Source of the DNA: Malurus cyaneus samueli | Taxonomy: Eukaryota; Chordata; Aves; Passeriformes; Maluridae | Length of the DNA stretch: 64,000 nucleotides | Direction of reading: 5' to 3' | Assembly: GCA_009741485.1 (NCBI GenBank) | Contig: CM019218.1 | Coordinates: 41,273,894-41,337,893 of the forward strand | Shown here: positions 12,369 to 26,800 of the stretch, in pieces | Position numbering within the stretch: position 1 is the first letter of the stretch | Layout: every line of letters begins with the position of its first letter | The notes under the pieces: generated by a model | Databases searched by the model: none | The model's input: only the letters and a program-made list of their open reading frames with translations | Told to the model about the DNA's origin: nothing | Position numbers and translations under genes: made by a program

Positions 12369-14567
12369 CACTTCAACAAAGCAAAGAAAGACTGCTTTCA
12401 ACTGCTGACATACAGGTAACTGAAATTCTCACTTTTATTATTTGCTAAATGGATGAAATAAAGCTTAGAAACAATCCTTTCAGACCAAGACAGAAAATTA
12501 AATTTGTCTGCTAAAGGGAAAGAAAACCACACAAGTATTTTTACCAGTAACTAATCAGTGGCTCTTTCTGAAGGTCAAATGCTTAAGTGACATTTCCATC
12601 AAAAAAAATTGGTAAGAGTTGTATCACAAAATTTCTCTATAGTTCAAGTAATTGTAGCTGTCACACACTCTTCCTGAATAGAAACATTACTGTTTTTAAG
12701 CTACCAGACTCCAATGTGAATTCCAGTCACAAAAATGTATGGTTCAATTCTAGACAACGTCTCCTGTACGGAACCTTTTATAAAACGGGCTAACAAGTCT
12801 TTAAGGCATCCAAAAGTCTTTTCAGTAAATAAAGCTAAAGCAAGCTGCTCCTTCGAGTTCAACTTTTACACGTAACACTTAGGTTAAACAAATATGAGAA
12901 TGGTGATTTTACACTGAATTACTTCTGACTCGGTACCTCAGACTTTCCATGTAAGAGCTGAGTATTGGCAGCTCCAAGCAGACACGGGCATCTAGACCAG
13001 TGCAGCAGGAAAACTAGAAGGATTTCAGCAGTCAGCTGACGGCTCTTTTACCTGTCAACTACATGGATGTCAAAGGAATACACCCAGAGCTTCTGGTAGG
13101 AACTTCACAGATTTTACTGCAATGTGCAGTTACATTTTTCAAGCAAGAAAGTGTATCAGTGTGAAGCTGAAGATTCTGTAATATTCTGGGAAGTGCTACA
13201 TACAGAGCTGTAACAATTATTGTATTATAAAAAAACAAACTCAGAATCTGTCGCTTTCCATGCCCCGCTATATTTTCTTACTATACGGTTCAAGTATATA
13301 GATGGAAAAGAAAATAATCAATTACTTTTGCACAGACAAACTTTTCCATGAATGAAACACATCTTTAGTGATGTAGCAAAACAGAATTTACAAATCCTGC
13401 GTAGCAACTAGCAAAAGCCAGTCTAGTTGTTGTTGCATGCAAGAGCAACCACCAAAGGAGTCCTTGATTTTAAGGTTTTAAGATGGTAATGCATTTCTTA
13501 ATGATACAAGTACTTCCAACAAAAGAATCCTTTGCCTCCTAAAAACTGAATAGGTAAGTAAGTTTAAAGAAGGACAAAATTATGATGAAAGTAAATGATT
13601 TAGCTTTTATCATGAAAAATTTTGGGAAATTATCTTTTAAGACCTTTAAACAGATTAAGAGATTTACTTTAAATGCAAATATGCCCTTCTGCCAGCTTCA
13701 CATAACCTCAACTAATTACTCTCCAGGTATACCAGATAGATTCCAGTTGCAAGAGGGGAAGGGAGGGTTTCCCTTTCTCCAATCAATGGACAGTAAGAAG
13801 ACACCATACTAGTATTTATAAAGTTCTTATTTTGACACTGAAAGTGGACCATCTGTTGAAAACAAAACTAAGCATGAATGCATGTCTGAAAAAAAATTTA
13901 GAGTTAAACAGAATTAAGTGACTCAACATGCCAGAAGATACTCTAGTTGCTACTTTTAAAACTGCTTGTTGTATGCAGCAGAGCATCACACACTGTAAAC
14001 TTGCTGTCTACAGGTGCCTGTCCTAACCTATTTGAAACAAATTTATTTTCAATCAAAGCAGTGAGGTTCATTGTGTACTATTAGCTAGAAAGATGTAAGT
14101 TGCTGTTCAAAGTCCCTAGATATCATTAGAGTACTTTACATCACACCCAGCAATCACAATAAAAGCAGTAATAAATGGGAGTTTTCATGGTACAGTTGCT
14201 ACATTTCTTAAACGAAATGTAAGATCAATTTGACATAGAATACAAGTCTCAAGTGAGTGCAAAATAACATGTAGCTGTTTCTTCAATGACAGAACAGCCT
14301 GTTCACATCACAAACATGAGACATAGTGGAAAATAAATACTCTGTTACTTACATTATAATAAGCTAGTGAAGTTTCAAAAAAAAACTTAGTGGAGAAAGA
14401 AGCAAATAGGTGGTTTGAAATTAACTGGAATTACATAGAACAGAAAATACAAACCCCTGTACTTCAACAATTTAATACATACTTTAATAGCATGCACATT
14501 CCTTCCAAGGGCATAACAAACTAGAAGAGATCCTGAAAAGGAAGCAAAACCAACCAACAGCTCTTTC

Positions 14568-14960
14568 ATGGAAGGCTGGGAGATCTTGAGCAGGCTGGCT
14601 GCAACCTGTTTCTTACCATGGGATTTCTGGATGCTTCACCCCCTCTCAGCCATTGTTGGGCACAGGGGGCTGCAGAGTGGGAGGTTACCAAAAACTGCTG
14701 ACCCTTCTGCAAAACTGTCTCATCCAGGGGATCCCAGAGAGGGGATGAAGAGCAGGCTGAAGCTTAGGCACATGAGGGGAGGCAGAGAGCAGGCCCTGTG
14801 CCCAAGGAGCGGCAAGAACAGGGGAGCAATCCCCCCAAAAGGGGCCCTCAGTCTACCCAACCCTCCTTCTCCCACATGAGGGCATCTCTCAGACCACAGC
14901 CTCCCCCACTCTCAGGACAGTCATACTTGGCCACATACAAGGCCGCACAGCAGTCTCCTG
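14568..14960. other. GC-rich patch of unknown origin inside intron
   Basis: About 390 bases noticeably richer in G and C, with purine blocks such as gaggggaggcagagagcagg, set in an AT-rich intron. It is open in one plus-strand frame for 103 codons, but the product resembles nothing I know and has no splice or start context. It lies 400 bases upstream of a CR1 copy and could be an old transposon or processed-transcript remnant. Function unknown. Confidence 0.4.
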
Positions 14961-15359
14961 ATGTCATGATAGGATTCCTTCAAGACATTATATTCATTTA
15001 CAGCACATATGCTCCTCTACTAAATTACTACTATATTTTCAGAGAGTAACTACATTCTCTTGAGAGAAATGCATGTGGCAGTCTTCCCTTGACTGGAAGA
15101 AAAACTTGCTACAAAACTGCATGAAGACAGACAGTGATCTCCCAACAGGCTCTTCAACAAAGTGCCACCTCCTACTGAGGCAAGTTATGAAGCAGGGACT
15201 TTTACTCCCCATCAGACAAGAGGAGGAGCCTGTTACTGTTACAGAACAGTTAAGAACTGAAATGGAAGTGACTTTTACCATTATTTTATCAACCTAGTCT
15301 CCCTTATTTATGCATCCAGGCTGCACTCCTATCGAGATCAGAAATATCAGCAGTACGCT

Positions 15360-15960
15360 CCTGTGGTCAGGAGGGCCAGTAGTATCCTGGGGTGCGTCCT
15401 GGCCAGCAGGTCAAAAGAGGTGATCCTGGCCCTCTATTCAGCCCTAGGGAGGCCACATCTGGAGCACTGTGCTCAATTATGGTCTCCACAGTTCAAGAAA
15501 GAAAAGGAGCTAGTGGAAAGGATCCAGCGGAGGCCACAAAGATGATTTGGGGTCTGGAGCATCTCTTATGAGGAGAGACTGTGGAGCTAGGCCTCTTTTA
15601 GTCCAGGAGAAGACTGAGAGGGCACCTCATTCTTGCATACAAATATCTCAAAGGTGGGGGCCAACAGGATGCTGCTGGACTCTATTCCAAAGCGCCCAAC
15701 AATGTGATATGGAGCGATGGCCATAAACGAAACCAAAAGCTGCACCTCAACACAAGGAAGAACTTCTTTACAGTGAGGAAGGCAGAGCATTGGAACAGCC
15801 TGGCAAGGAGGTCATGGAATCTCCCTCGCTAGAGACATTCAAACCCCACCTGAGTATGTTCCTACGTCACCCACTCAAGATGACACTGCCTTGGCAGAGG
15901 GGTGAACTAGATGATCTCTAAAGGCCCCTTCCAATTATAATTGTTCTGTAATCCTATGAT
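15360..15960 (+). mobile_element. CR1 LINE, 5'-truncated, 3' end intact
   Basis: The plus strand carries the end of CR1 ORF2 (LALYSALGRPHLEHCAQLWS, then degenerate with stops), followed by the usual CR1 tail with the segments ggaagaacttctttacagtg and gatctctaaaggccccttcc, and stops at the characteristic octamer-type end tcctatgat at 15960. CR1 copies are normally truncated at the 5' end like this. The coding part is broken by stop codons and cannot be active. It lies in antisense orientation to PPP6R3. Confidence 0.93.
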
Positions 15961-18518
15961 ATTTTACATAATACAGAATATACATATATACACACAAATA
16001 CAAATCATATGCATATATATCCCCCTGATGACTGAATGCCCCAATAATCAATAGTTTTGACATGGTGAAGTATGTAAATAAATCCAAACTAGCTAAAATT
16101 TACTCCCAAGATACCAATCCCTTAAAATTCAAGAGGTCAACTGTTCAGCAGAAGCACAAAAAACAGGTGAAATCCAGTCTGCGGTGAAGTTACAAGAGCA
16201 ATTTTATACCAAGCAACAAGTATATTCTTGTCAATTCCTACACTCTATCGCAAACCACGGGTTAGTAAGTGTCAATAAATACAGATCTTAATTAAACACT
16301 AATCTCCCCTGTCCAAGTAGAGAAGATGAATCATTTTCTAGTAATTCCATGTGAACATCCAATTTCAAATTAAAAATATTCATTGGACACAGAATTCAGT
16401 TAGATTTTTCCTATTCTGAATTTTCCGAATAAGCTTCAAAATGAAAATGAAAGTATTTCCACATTAAAATGAAAGCTAAACAATGCATAGCTACCCACAA
16501 GACACTTTTGCACTAAAACATGCAGTTAGTACCAAAAATTTAATTGCAGAAGACAGTATTACTTCAATATAATAATCTATAGTGCTAAACATCATTCATA
16601 CCTACTATACATCAGTTCATTAACATTTAAACTCTAAAATGGCTGGGCAGCAGAAATACTTCCTGGTACAAAAGCAAAACACTAAAAACAAATAGAATAT
16701 CCACAATAGTGTGTCTATAACACCCTTGACTGTCATAGTAAACCAAAGCAGGGTGGAGAAAGAAGATAGTCCAAGAACAGCATAGGTTAAAGAAAGTTAG
16801 AATCAGCCAGCTAGAAAGTAGTCAGAAAAAAGCGGCAAGAAAAGGGAAGGCATGGTCACAAAGCCTGAAATGCAGAAGGACCTGCAGCTTAGAAAAGTAC
16901 TAAATGTGAACCTACAGGAATCAGGTGACTTTAGTGGGCATTAGGGACATGAAAAGCTTAAAGTTCAAGTGGTTTCTCAATGCTTTAGAATAAGGCTTTA
17001 GAGATAAAGGAGCTAAATCTACTGCTGTAGGTGAAGTTTAATAGTTTCTTACCTGTTAAACACAAAAGTTTTTAAAAGTTAAAAAATGAGAACGTTTTGT
17101 ATTCTCTCAGGCTTCTTGCCCATTACAGGGTATCCTGGCAACAGCAAAAAAATCTTTCAATCTACAGTACTAGCAGATTAGCAGGACTGAATTAGCATTG
17201 AATTAGATGAAGCAGATTTCTTCCTACAACGACAAAAAAAAATTGTGTAATTTAATATTGTTAATGGGTTCTATTCAATAGCTCAACAACCGCATGAACA
17301 CTAAGGACTGTTTTGCAACAAGTACAATGCTTGAACAGAGGAACGAAACAACTCGCTAAGGAGAAAAGTGTCAGTTCAGTGGAGCATACACTGAAAGTAC
17401 TATCAAAAGCAGTATGTCATCTGAAATATTTATTTACTTTTAAACCAACTTTAAACATTTCTGGGAGTCAAAGGAAGAAACTTCTTTGCCTCACTGAAAT
17501 GAAACAGCCTTTATAATCTGCATTTGACTGAAATCTAATACAAATCCAGACTTTTAAAAAAAAAACTTAGCAATTTCCCATGAAGTAACATCTTTCGGTC
17601 TGGAAGATGGGAAATACCCATTAGTAAAGCTTTCTGCAGCAGGGTTTTTTTCCTGTCTTCATAACTATTCTCTTATGTTAATATGTCATTTATCCACAAA
17701 CCTGTACAGAAATAGACTAAAAAGCATTAACAATGCCAGTTTTGTTGGCACAAGTCTATAAAGAATTCATTCTTTCAAAAAGAATTTGAAATTTTCAAAT
17801 TCCAATTTGAAAACGGGACAACTTGGAAAGAAACAATACAGACCACATCCAGGCTTCCAAAGCAACAAGCTGTGTTTAAGTCAGCATTCTGTCACCATTA
17901 TGAAAATCTCTACTTTTGATAGTTTAATGTTAATTTGCTTCACACTGGAAGAATTAAAAAGCTCCATTAGATATCCTTAACTGGCTCCAGAGTGACACTT
18001 ACCTGTCTGTGCTTTAGTCAACACCAAACAGGCAAGAAAAAGCATTCTACCAACTGATGCTTCTCTCCAACTAGCTGTTTGTAAGAGTTGCACGACGAAT
18101 TTCTAAAACAAAAATTCACCTTCACTTTCCATCACTTTGAAGGGCTTTTTGATTTTGTTTATTAACACAGGTTTCAAACAAGACAATACTTCAGTTTCTT
18201 TTGGGAACATGGGTAATACCGTTTATTGAAAATAAAGTACTAGCAAATAAGAACGGGAGCAAAATCAGTGGTATGTTTATTAACTCAGGTCAGTGCCTAC
18301 CCCGTATTCGGCTGAGAAGCTCTGCAATCAGTTTGTCACACATGTATCTTCAGTTAAAAATCCTAAACTATTCACCTCAAAAGCATTTCCAGTGTTCTAC
18401 CAAAGAGAAGAATGATTTAATCTTACACCTTCCACGTTAAAGATGAGAAGCTGTGTCTTTCAGCTGGATTTTGATCTTTGCAGGTGATTTAAGAGATGGT
18501 CTCTGTCAACTTAAAGAT

Positions 18519-18572
18519 CATAGATTCAAAGAACAGCTTGGGTTGGAAAGGATCTTAAGGATAATTTCTCGG
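18519..18572 (-). mobile_element. CR1 LINE 3'-end fragment
   Basis: The stretch atcatagattcaaagaacag then cttgggttggaaaggatctt is the reverse complement of the CR1 3' terminus. Only about 50 bases are left, so this is a minimal 5'-truncated insertion in the first intron of PPP6R3. Confidence 0.75.
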
Positions 18573-21500
18573 GTTATTTTAGTAACCAACATACACATGA
18601 ACTGAAACTCAGTGTAATACAAGGAGCATAATTCTTTTAAAGGTTACAGGCGTTTTTTTCACCTGCAGACTTCAGGTCTACATGTCTGACAAATCTGCCA
18701 ATCCCTGTGAGTCAAGTGATGAATTAGAGCAGAAAAAGTAAACAAGTTTCCTGGACTCAGTTCACTTTACTGAAGTTTCCTAGGTTATTGTTTCTGCATT
18801 TTAAAAGTGTAACCATGTTCTGAAGCAGAGGTCCAAAAAGGGAGAACATCACTTCCTCTATTATGTCATGTGGAACCAAAATAAGAAGCCTGCTTAGCTT
18901 AATGCACTTTCAAAAGAGTTTACACATTCTTAACATACACAGATTTGAAATGCAAGGACTATCCAAATAAAACCACTATTATTACCCTCCTTACAAGGAT
19001 ATCTTTTTTATTTCTCTACTCGGCTTTCTGCTTGAAAACTTCAGTGTCTCATTACCATTGTCTAGCACCAGAAGAGTTGGTTTCTGAATTCAATACAGAA
19101 AGATTGCACAGTAAACTAAGAGACACCACTGTAACCAAAATTAGCAGGATACTTGCAGAGCACGTATTACAGCACACACTGTGAAGAGTGCCACCAGAAC
19201 CCTGCTCCGATCAATCAGGACTTTTTCAGTCTACCTCAGAATCTACAAGAATAGAGAGGTTGGTCTAAAGAATGACTTCCACTTAGTGGTACAGATGGTT
19301 TATTGGCTCAGACTGTTCCTCTCTGCAGCACACATTAGGTATTAGATTATGGGTAAGGGGACAAAAACCCCCAAATCCCACAGTTCTTTCCATAAAATAA
19401 TATTTTAAAAATCACCTGACTGGATGAGGTTCATGTCTATTTAAATCCAACTTCATGCAGGGATGGCTTACACTCAGCAACAGCTCAGCCAAGATAACAT
19501 GGTTCTGACATGAAGAAGTATCAAATGATGGAAGGTATCAAAAATTTAGACCTGAAGGTAGGATGCAAAGGCAGGATGGAAGTATTGTCATGCATGCATA
19601 CTACACTCAAACACAGAACTATGAAGACTCATCATCACTAGGAACACATCCAAGTTCACATTAATCCAATATACTTGGAAAACAAAACAAGACACAACTA
19701 CTGAGGGTAGGATCCATCTTCACATGAAACACAACAGCATGGTAAAGTCTGTTTAAGTGTTACCTAACAAACTTTGTATACACATTTTTATGTAACAGAA
19801 GGTAACCACTATGCGACCAGTTGCCATAAGAGGACTAAACTAGTTTTACTAATGAGCATGAACTGGGCTATGTCTGCTTCTAAAACCATTCCCATGCATC
19901 TCATTTGGCCCAAACACTGCAACTAAAACAGGTGTCTCTACTAATAGCAACCAATGTAACATTTGTGCTCCCGGGTAAAAAGAGCAAGAACTGCAAGCTG
20001 CTGAATAGTGCTGCTCTTACAATAATTCACTGCATGCATCAACTTATATAACCTACTATATCCAAACTATAGTTGTTCTATAAGCTTGACAAACCCACTA
20101 GCAGAACACCAGGATCTCTTCTGGAACAGTAAGGATCTGGACTATAATTAATAAAGGGAAGCATGATACATGGCATGGTTTAGTGCTATCTCCTCTCTGG
20201 GCCAGAACAATTCCAATAATTTTATGCAACACAGTACTGAAGCACAAAATAGTAGATTCCCCCCCCTTCCAACTGGTTTACTGGCCCAGAAAGATTCCTC
20301 CAGTGAAATTACAGTTTAGCAATACAGGGCTGTTTAATGATAAATTTAGGCACAGCACTGTGAAATCATAATTTAAGACTCAGCATTGTTCCTTATCACA
20401 TCTGTCCAAGTGTCTAGTGAGAAAAATCAAAGTAATGTGCGCGCCTTAGAAGACGCATGTCTTAGGGCTTACTACATGACCATGAACACCTCTTCCCAAA
20501 AACTTTAAAGTAATTCTGTGGATAGATGGTTCTCAAAGAAACAACCTGAAAGTGTTGTCAACAACTGTCAATTTGGTAGAGTGGTGAGAGCTGAAGGGTG
20601 AAGACATTGCTGTGTCTGAACTAGACTAGAATTCTCATTTGTGAACTAATTAAATTTACAGAAAAACCTTCATGATGACCAAGGCAAATTTTAAACAGTA
20701 AGAAGTGTCTCGCTTAGGTCAGGACTTGCTTAAACTTTGAATGGTTTGGCTACTAGTTCCAAATACCTTGCTTACAGGACACATTTGCATACTGAAATGT
20801 CATCATCCACACTAAGAATGAGGATAAGGATTGAAATTCATGATTTCTTACAGGAATGCTTGAGGATGCTAAACTGGATTATGCAAAGCAGCTCTGTTCT
20901 ACCCATTGCGGTGCAGTCTCCCTCTGTTGGCTCCTCAATACGGATGAAACTTCTGCCAAGACATTTCCAAACGAAAAAACCTACTCCAAAAGTGGCAAAT
21001 GCAATTGGTGAAGGAAGGCAGGAAAGAGATTTTCGGCCACATCCTTGGGCTGAAACAGCTCAAAGGGTCGGTCTGTCAATCACCAAGGCCAGTGCAGGCA
21101 AAAGGAGGGAACACACCATTAGGGACTGAACAATCAGGATCTGATAAGTAAGATGGGTAATGTTGAATTTGGACAATTCAGCACCAGACCTACTGTTGTC
21201 TCAACCAGCTGATAATTTGCAAGCAAAATCAGTGCTGAATTCCTGTACTATTACTCTCAAAATTTAGAAAACCCCAGTAATTGACTGCTTTAGCAGTAAT
21301 CTTAACCTTTTTTGTTTGAACTTTTCAGAAACTACTGTAACTTAAAGACACAGCCTTAAATTGAAAATGCATTAATTTTACCAGAGGTTTCTTTTACAAG
21401 CATGTGTTCTATTCTGTTCACAGTATTAGCTCAAAGAGAACATGGGTTTGGATTTTTCCTTCTCAAAAGTTCATCCTCCTTTTCCCCTTGTAGATTAGAC

Positions 21501-23777
21501 CTTGAGTGGTGGAGAGAAACCAAATTTTAAGGGACATGGAAAATACACGGAAGTAAAAGAAAGCTACTTCAGCAACTTCTAACCAGGACACCAGTGTTCT
21601 TTCTGTATAGACAACGCATTCACGTCTGTTACTTGCTTTCTTTTTTCATGCAAAATCCCAGTCTGGTTAAAAAGAATACTTAAAGACCATTTGCAGTTCA
21701 GAAATGGAAGTCAGCAGCTTCTAGGAGCACATCAATGTTTTGACTCCTGAAGCTCTAGTCAGCTATAGCTGCGACCAGAACTGGGGTGGACTCTTGCATT
21801 AAAATAGAAACTTCAAAATAAAATCCAAAGCAGTCTGTAACTTCTTGCTTAACTCTTCACTTTCATTAAAGGTTTCTGGGATCTGTTGCTCTGATAACCT
21901 GAATTTTCACTGCAAGTTACATGAACTGCACTAGTTAAAGGTTGTGGGCAAGAGTATCTTCCTGTTTTTCCTCATACTAAGCTTTACAGAGCCATTAAAA
22001 TAAGTTTTGACAGCTGCAAGTTCTCAAGTTCTTTTAATTAGGACATCAAGAAATGCTACCATATCCTGCAAAAACTGACAGAACTATTCAACCCACCCTA
22101 CATGCATGCAGAGGCTAAATATTCCCCTAATGACAGTATCATTAACATACTTTGCTTTTCAAAATGAAAACTGGAATCCCTAAGACTCTTTGAAGAGTGC
22201 TCAGACCCAACAGCATGAAAAGCTGAAGATATTTCTTCTTCTAACCTTTAATTTAAGCAAGTTAAAACATCTTTTAGTTTGATTTGCTCTTTGGGAAAGA
22301 CTACTTAATTGACTAGATTTACCAATGAGATAAGCCCCATCTATACTTTTTTCTACAATCACAGTATTTTCAAGTTTACCATCACAATCCCTAGGACAAA
22401 AGCAGAAAAGTTACACCAATACCAAGCAAGAGAAATAAAAACACAGAAGCAGCATCTAGATACAAGGAAAGTTATGCTACTTTAGCATATTCACTTCTGT
22501 AGATTTTGGTATCTGTATTCTGGAAAATGCTTTAGTACCACCAGGAATCCTCCCTAGCTTAGGGCCAATCTTACGGCTTTGAGACTTGAACCAAGCAAGA
22601 ACATTCTACTTTCCTTCACAGAACATACTCCACATATTCAGGGAAAACAGTCTATGTAACAATTTCCCCACCTCTGCAGAATGAAGGTATTATTTTGAAA
22701 ACAAAAATATTTTAGTATATATGAAATGTCAATTAAGTACTTGATGCCAGGCATATTAACCCATCGCTCAAAGACTAAGACAGCTGACCAGCGACTCAAT
22801 ATCCTCCTGCTGTAACATTGAATACTACAGACAACTGTCCAGTCATACTTAATGAGCATTAAAAAAGCATGCCCAGTTTGACTTTTCTGACTCATCTTAG
22901 AAAACTAAGAAAATACTGCTTTGAATGGGAAGATTTCACCAATTCTCATCTACTTTAATGAATTGCTATCATTTTTACTTAAGTACATGAAAAAAAAAGT
23001 TCTAGAAAAGAAATTAGAAACCCAGAAAAATAATGAAAGTTCCCTGGGAAGGCTTTTTGCACTTAAGTTCAAAGAGGCTATTAAGTTAATGCTATCATTT
23101 TTTACCATTTCCCAGTCCCCCAGGCAATTTATATTTGGGAGATTCGAGTAATGTCAGTTTTGCCATGCTGTGCTTTTACAAACCACACACACAGAGCAAT
23201 TACTTGACATGTTTTCAGGCATGGGTGCTTCTGGTGTCTCAAGTGAACAGAAATAATGCCTTCAGCATGGAACTCCCCTATTTTGTTGGACAATACCACA
23301 AAAATCAAGGCTGCCTGACAGAATAAACCACCTTCTTCCTAGTGCAACGCTCATGAAAGAAGAAAAAGCTGAGGTTCCATAAAAAATTGCCAAATCTACT
23401 GCTTGCTCTCTGATCTTCAAAATAATCTTTTTTAAATTCTACTTCAATGCTTTTCTCTAGAGCATAAGAAAAGTACATTTGTTTGAGTGCCTTCCAAAAT
23501 TCTGCCATAGTTGCAAGTGCCAACTATGGGGGCAAGCCTGTCTCAAAGATTCAGCAGCATTTAGTAATACCGTTTCCAAAGGGTGATTATTCTAAACTTT
23601 TATACTGAGGTGTCATCAGCTGTGCAATACCATAAGGACTCTAGAATGTACCTGTAAATGGAGTTAAAAAGCCATTCAACCAATATGCCATAGTTAAGGG
23701 ACACAGTGTCATTTTGAAACAACCCCTCCTTCAACTGGCTGTTTTCTATTTTCTTTGCGCCTTTTCAAGAGAAGGCT

Positions 23778-23827
23778 ACCACACAGTAACTCACCACACA
23801 GTAACTCACCACACAGTAACTCACCAC
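23778..23827. repeat. 15-base tandem repeat, about 3.3 copies
   Basis: The unit accacacagtaactc is repeated perfectly three times, with a partial fourth copy. It lies in PPP6R3 intron 1. Identical copies indicate a recent expansion, so the number of copies may vary. Confidence 0.97.
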
Positions 23828-26800
23828 AATACTTTCAGCATTCATTTCTTCCTACAAGTTCTTTCTCTTAACTAGCAATATATTTGCCAACAGTTTTCTC
23901 CCACTGCAAGAGCCTCAACTCTCACCAAGTGTTGCTTTACTAACTAGGAATTACTGAACACACACTGCTAAAAGTAATTCAAATGCAAGACTCAAAACAA
24001 TACTGAAAGGCTATAATCATAAAAAACTAGTGATACTTCCATGCCCTATACCTACTCAAGGGATTTGAAGCTTAAGTTTCAAAGAACCCAAGCTATTTAA
24101 AATGCAAGCTCAGAATTTAAAATGATATTTACTACAGCATTACATGATAAAGCCCTGATGAGCTGAAAACTTAGAAATCCATTAAACTTAAGACCTGAAC
24201 TTAAGTCTTCTATCCTTTTCAGTAACATTTAGGGTTCCACAGGGACTTCTGTCAAGACAGTCTTATTACCACTCCAAAAAGTCAAGTCACTATGTCAAGT
24301 GGCACAAAAGTTAACTTAGTTTGAAAAGCCTTAAAGATTAAAACAAGACTTATAAGGTGGTTTCACTCAATATTCTCTGCAATATTTTTTTTTAATTACA
24401 GACATTTGGATAACCTATAATCTCTTCTGAGGATGAGATCAGTATCGTATCGGATTTGTATTGTCTCTATAAATATTTTGATTCCTGGTACATAGGGCTA
24501 CAACTTCAACACAGGAGGGAAAAAAGCAACCCCACTGCATTCTAGTCTCCAGCCTTTTGGCTAGGATTGCAAGTTAAACTTCAGAATTTCAAAGTCCAAA
24601 GGAGGGGAAGACTGACCAGTGTATTTCAAAGAAAAAACCCTTGTACAAGTATTAAAACATCACTGCTTTCTGTTATGCCCTAAAAGGCATCCAGTTTCCC
24701 ATTGTAAAAAACATCTGCAGGTGCTTCCTATGTTAAATAAATATATAAACAAACAAACCCCATGGGTTTTCCAGACTTTGAATCTTTTTTTCATGGACAC
24801 CCTCATGCATAAAAGATTCACAATTATTCTTGTCTACCTTCAATATACTATCTCTACAATTCCAATCTGGGTAACTAAATCCCCTAGTCAATAATGAAGG
24901 CATTAGGGATTAATTTATAACTTGCATTTTTGCAAATTATAAATTTGCATTTTTGAAGCAGAGCATTCAAGCAAAGTGTAGCTGATACTCAGTTCAGCTA
25001 TGTTGAAGTTCTTTGGTTTTTGTTCTCGAAATAAGTAATACCTAAATATAACAGGAGAGCATACTGGACCAGACAGTGCCAGTCTATGACTGAAATCATA
25101 TTAAGACAACTTCACCTGACACAACTACTGAGCAATTATAGCATTCAAGCATTAATGGGTTGAGAAGGAATAAAGTTGCAAGTTCAGTCTTCAATCACAC
25201 ACTACTCATATCAGAAAAATTTATCAACTTTTGTATTGTGACTCTAGAAGAGAGCCTTAGCCCTTATAGTACAAGCAGCATGAAAATACATGTTTAATTT
25301 TTTTTGCTTATTAAGAAATGCAGACGTCTCACTAATGCTACCTTTACCATCTCCTTTATCAAATTTCACTAGAGTGTTCAGTAAACAATCTTTTGCTATT
25401 TAGATGTGGGTTGAAGCTGTAACAAAGAGCCCATCACCAGCATCAAGTACACACAGAGAAGGATCCTTTGATGAATGTTTGATTGTCACAGCCAAAAGAA
25501 AGAACTGATACTTCACAGCCAGCTCACTGTACCTTCTACAGCTGTCCCTCACAGTCAAGAAAAAAACATTTACATGCTATAACCCCTCAGAGCTGCCGTG
25601 AGCAATGACAAACTCCTCTGTAACAGTCAAAGAATGGCAAAAGACAAACATGGATACTGTTGCAACTTCTAAGTGCTCTTCCATTTGGACTGACCTACAT
25701 TAACATGAAATAGACGCTGGGTTCCTCGAAAAAGTAGATACATTCATGGGAACGCCACCTATCTAAAAGTGGGTCTGTTCTGCCACCACCACAGCTTTGT
25801 TTTAGCTGTCTCTAAACTTTCTATCCTTTTCCAAGAAGTTGGCGACAGCAGCTAAACTTGTTAAATGTAACCTACTATTTATTTTCTAAAAGACTTAGAT
25901 TTCAGTTACTTGGATATCTGACAAGTCCATAAGGACAGTAACAGAAAAAAATAACATTAATTCAAATTCTATAGTTCAAACCAGACTTAAAGTTTGCAGC
26001 TGAACTCTTTACATTGGAGACTGGTCAAAGCAGTACGTACATAGTAAACAAAAACAGAATATGAAGAGCCCTACTTCTGCATATCACAGAAAGTTTTCTC
26101 ATCAGGACCTAACCAATGATTTGTACATTAATGAAACACAGGGTTATTTTAAAAAATAAACAAATAAACAAACAAAAAACACCATACAAACAAAACCCTG
26201 TTTTTTCCCCCCACTAACTATAGTGGAAACACAAAACTTGGTTTCCACATACTTACACAAAAAAAAGCAAACAGCATTGTATTTTCACGGAATCACTAAT
26301 TGTAAAGCACTCTGCTACAAAGATGCAAGAAATCCACCCTGTGGAAGCCCACATATAGCCTTATACGCCTTTGACAATGCAAACAGTACTGAAATAATAC
26401 AAACTTGTAGCAAGGCAAGCCTGGAGAAATATCTGTCACTCCCTTGTTTTCTGGCCTAACACAAAGGGTCAAACCGTTACAAAACAATGGAAAATGCAAT
26501 CACACTTGTACCAGCACTTCCTACAGCCACTGCAAAAAGCTCTACTTGAAGCTTTTAATCTATCAATTAGGTTACTCCTACAAGAGAAACATGTGCAACA
26601 CTCAACTAAAGATTAGGGTCTTTGGCTTTGCTTTTCTAAAGGAGCATCATGTACATTTACAGAATGCCTCTCTCTACTACCAGTTTGGGAAATAATGGGA
26701 TTCACTCCAAAAACCCCCAGCAGAAATTAAACTCGTACAACAAAATCTTATTTTATATACTGGGATCCAGTTAGAAATCCTGCCAATGGTCACTCAAGAA

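Noticed and set aside
20737..21129. Plus-strand open frame of 130 codons in PPP6R3 intron 1
   Set aside because: No recognisable motif, no splice-site context and no compositional change from the surrounding intron.
24551..24580. Short resemblance to the 5' part of U2 small nuclear RNA (agccttttggctaggatt)
   Set aside because: Only about 18 bases match and the following U2 sequence and Sm site are missing. Most likely coincidence.
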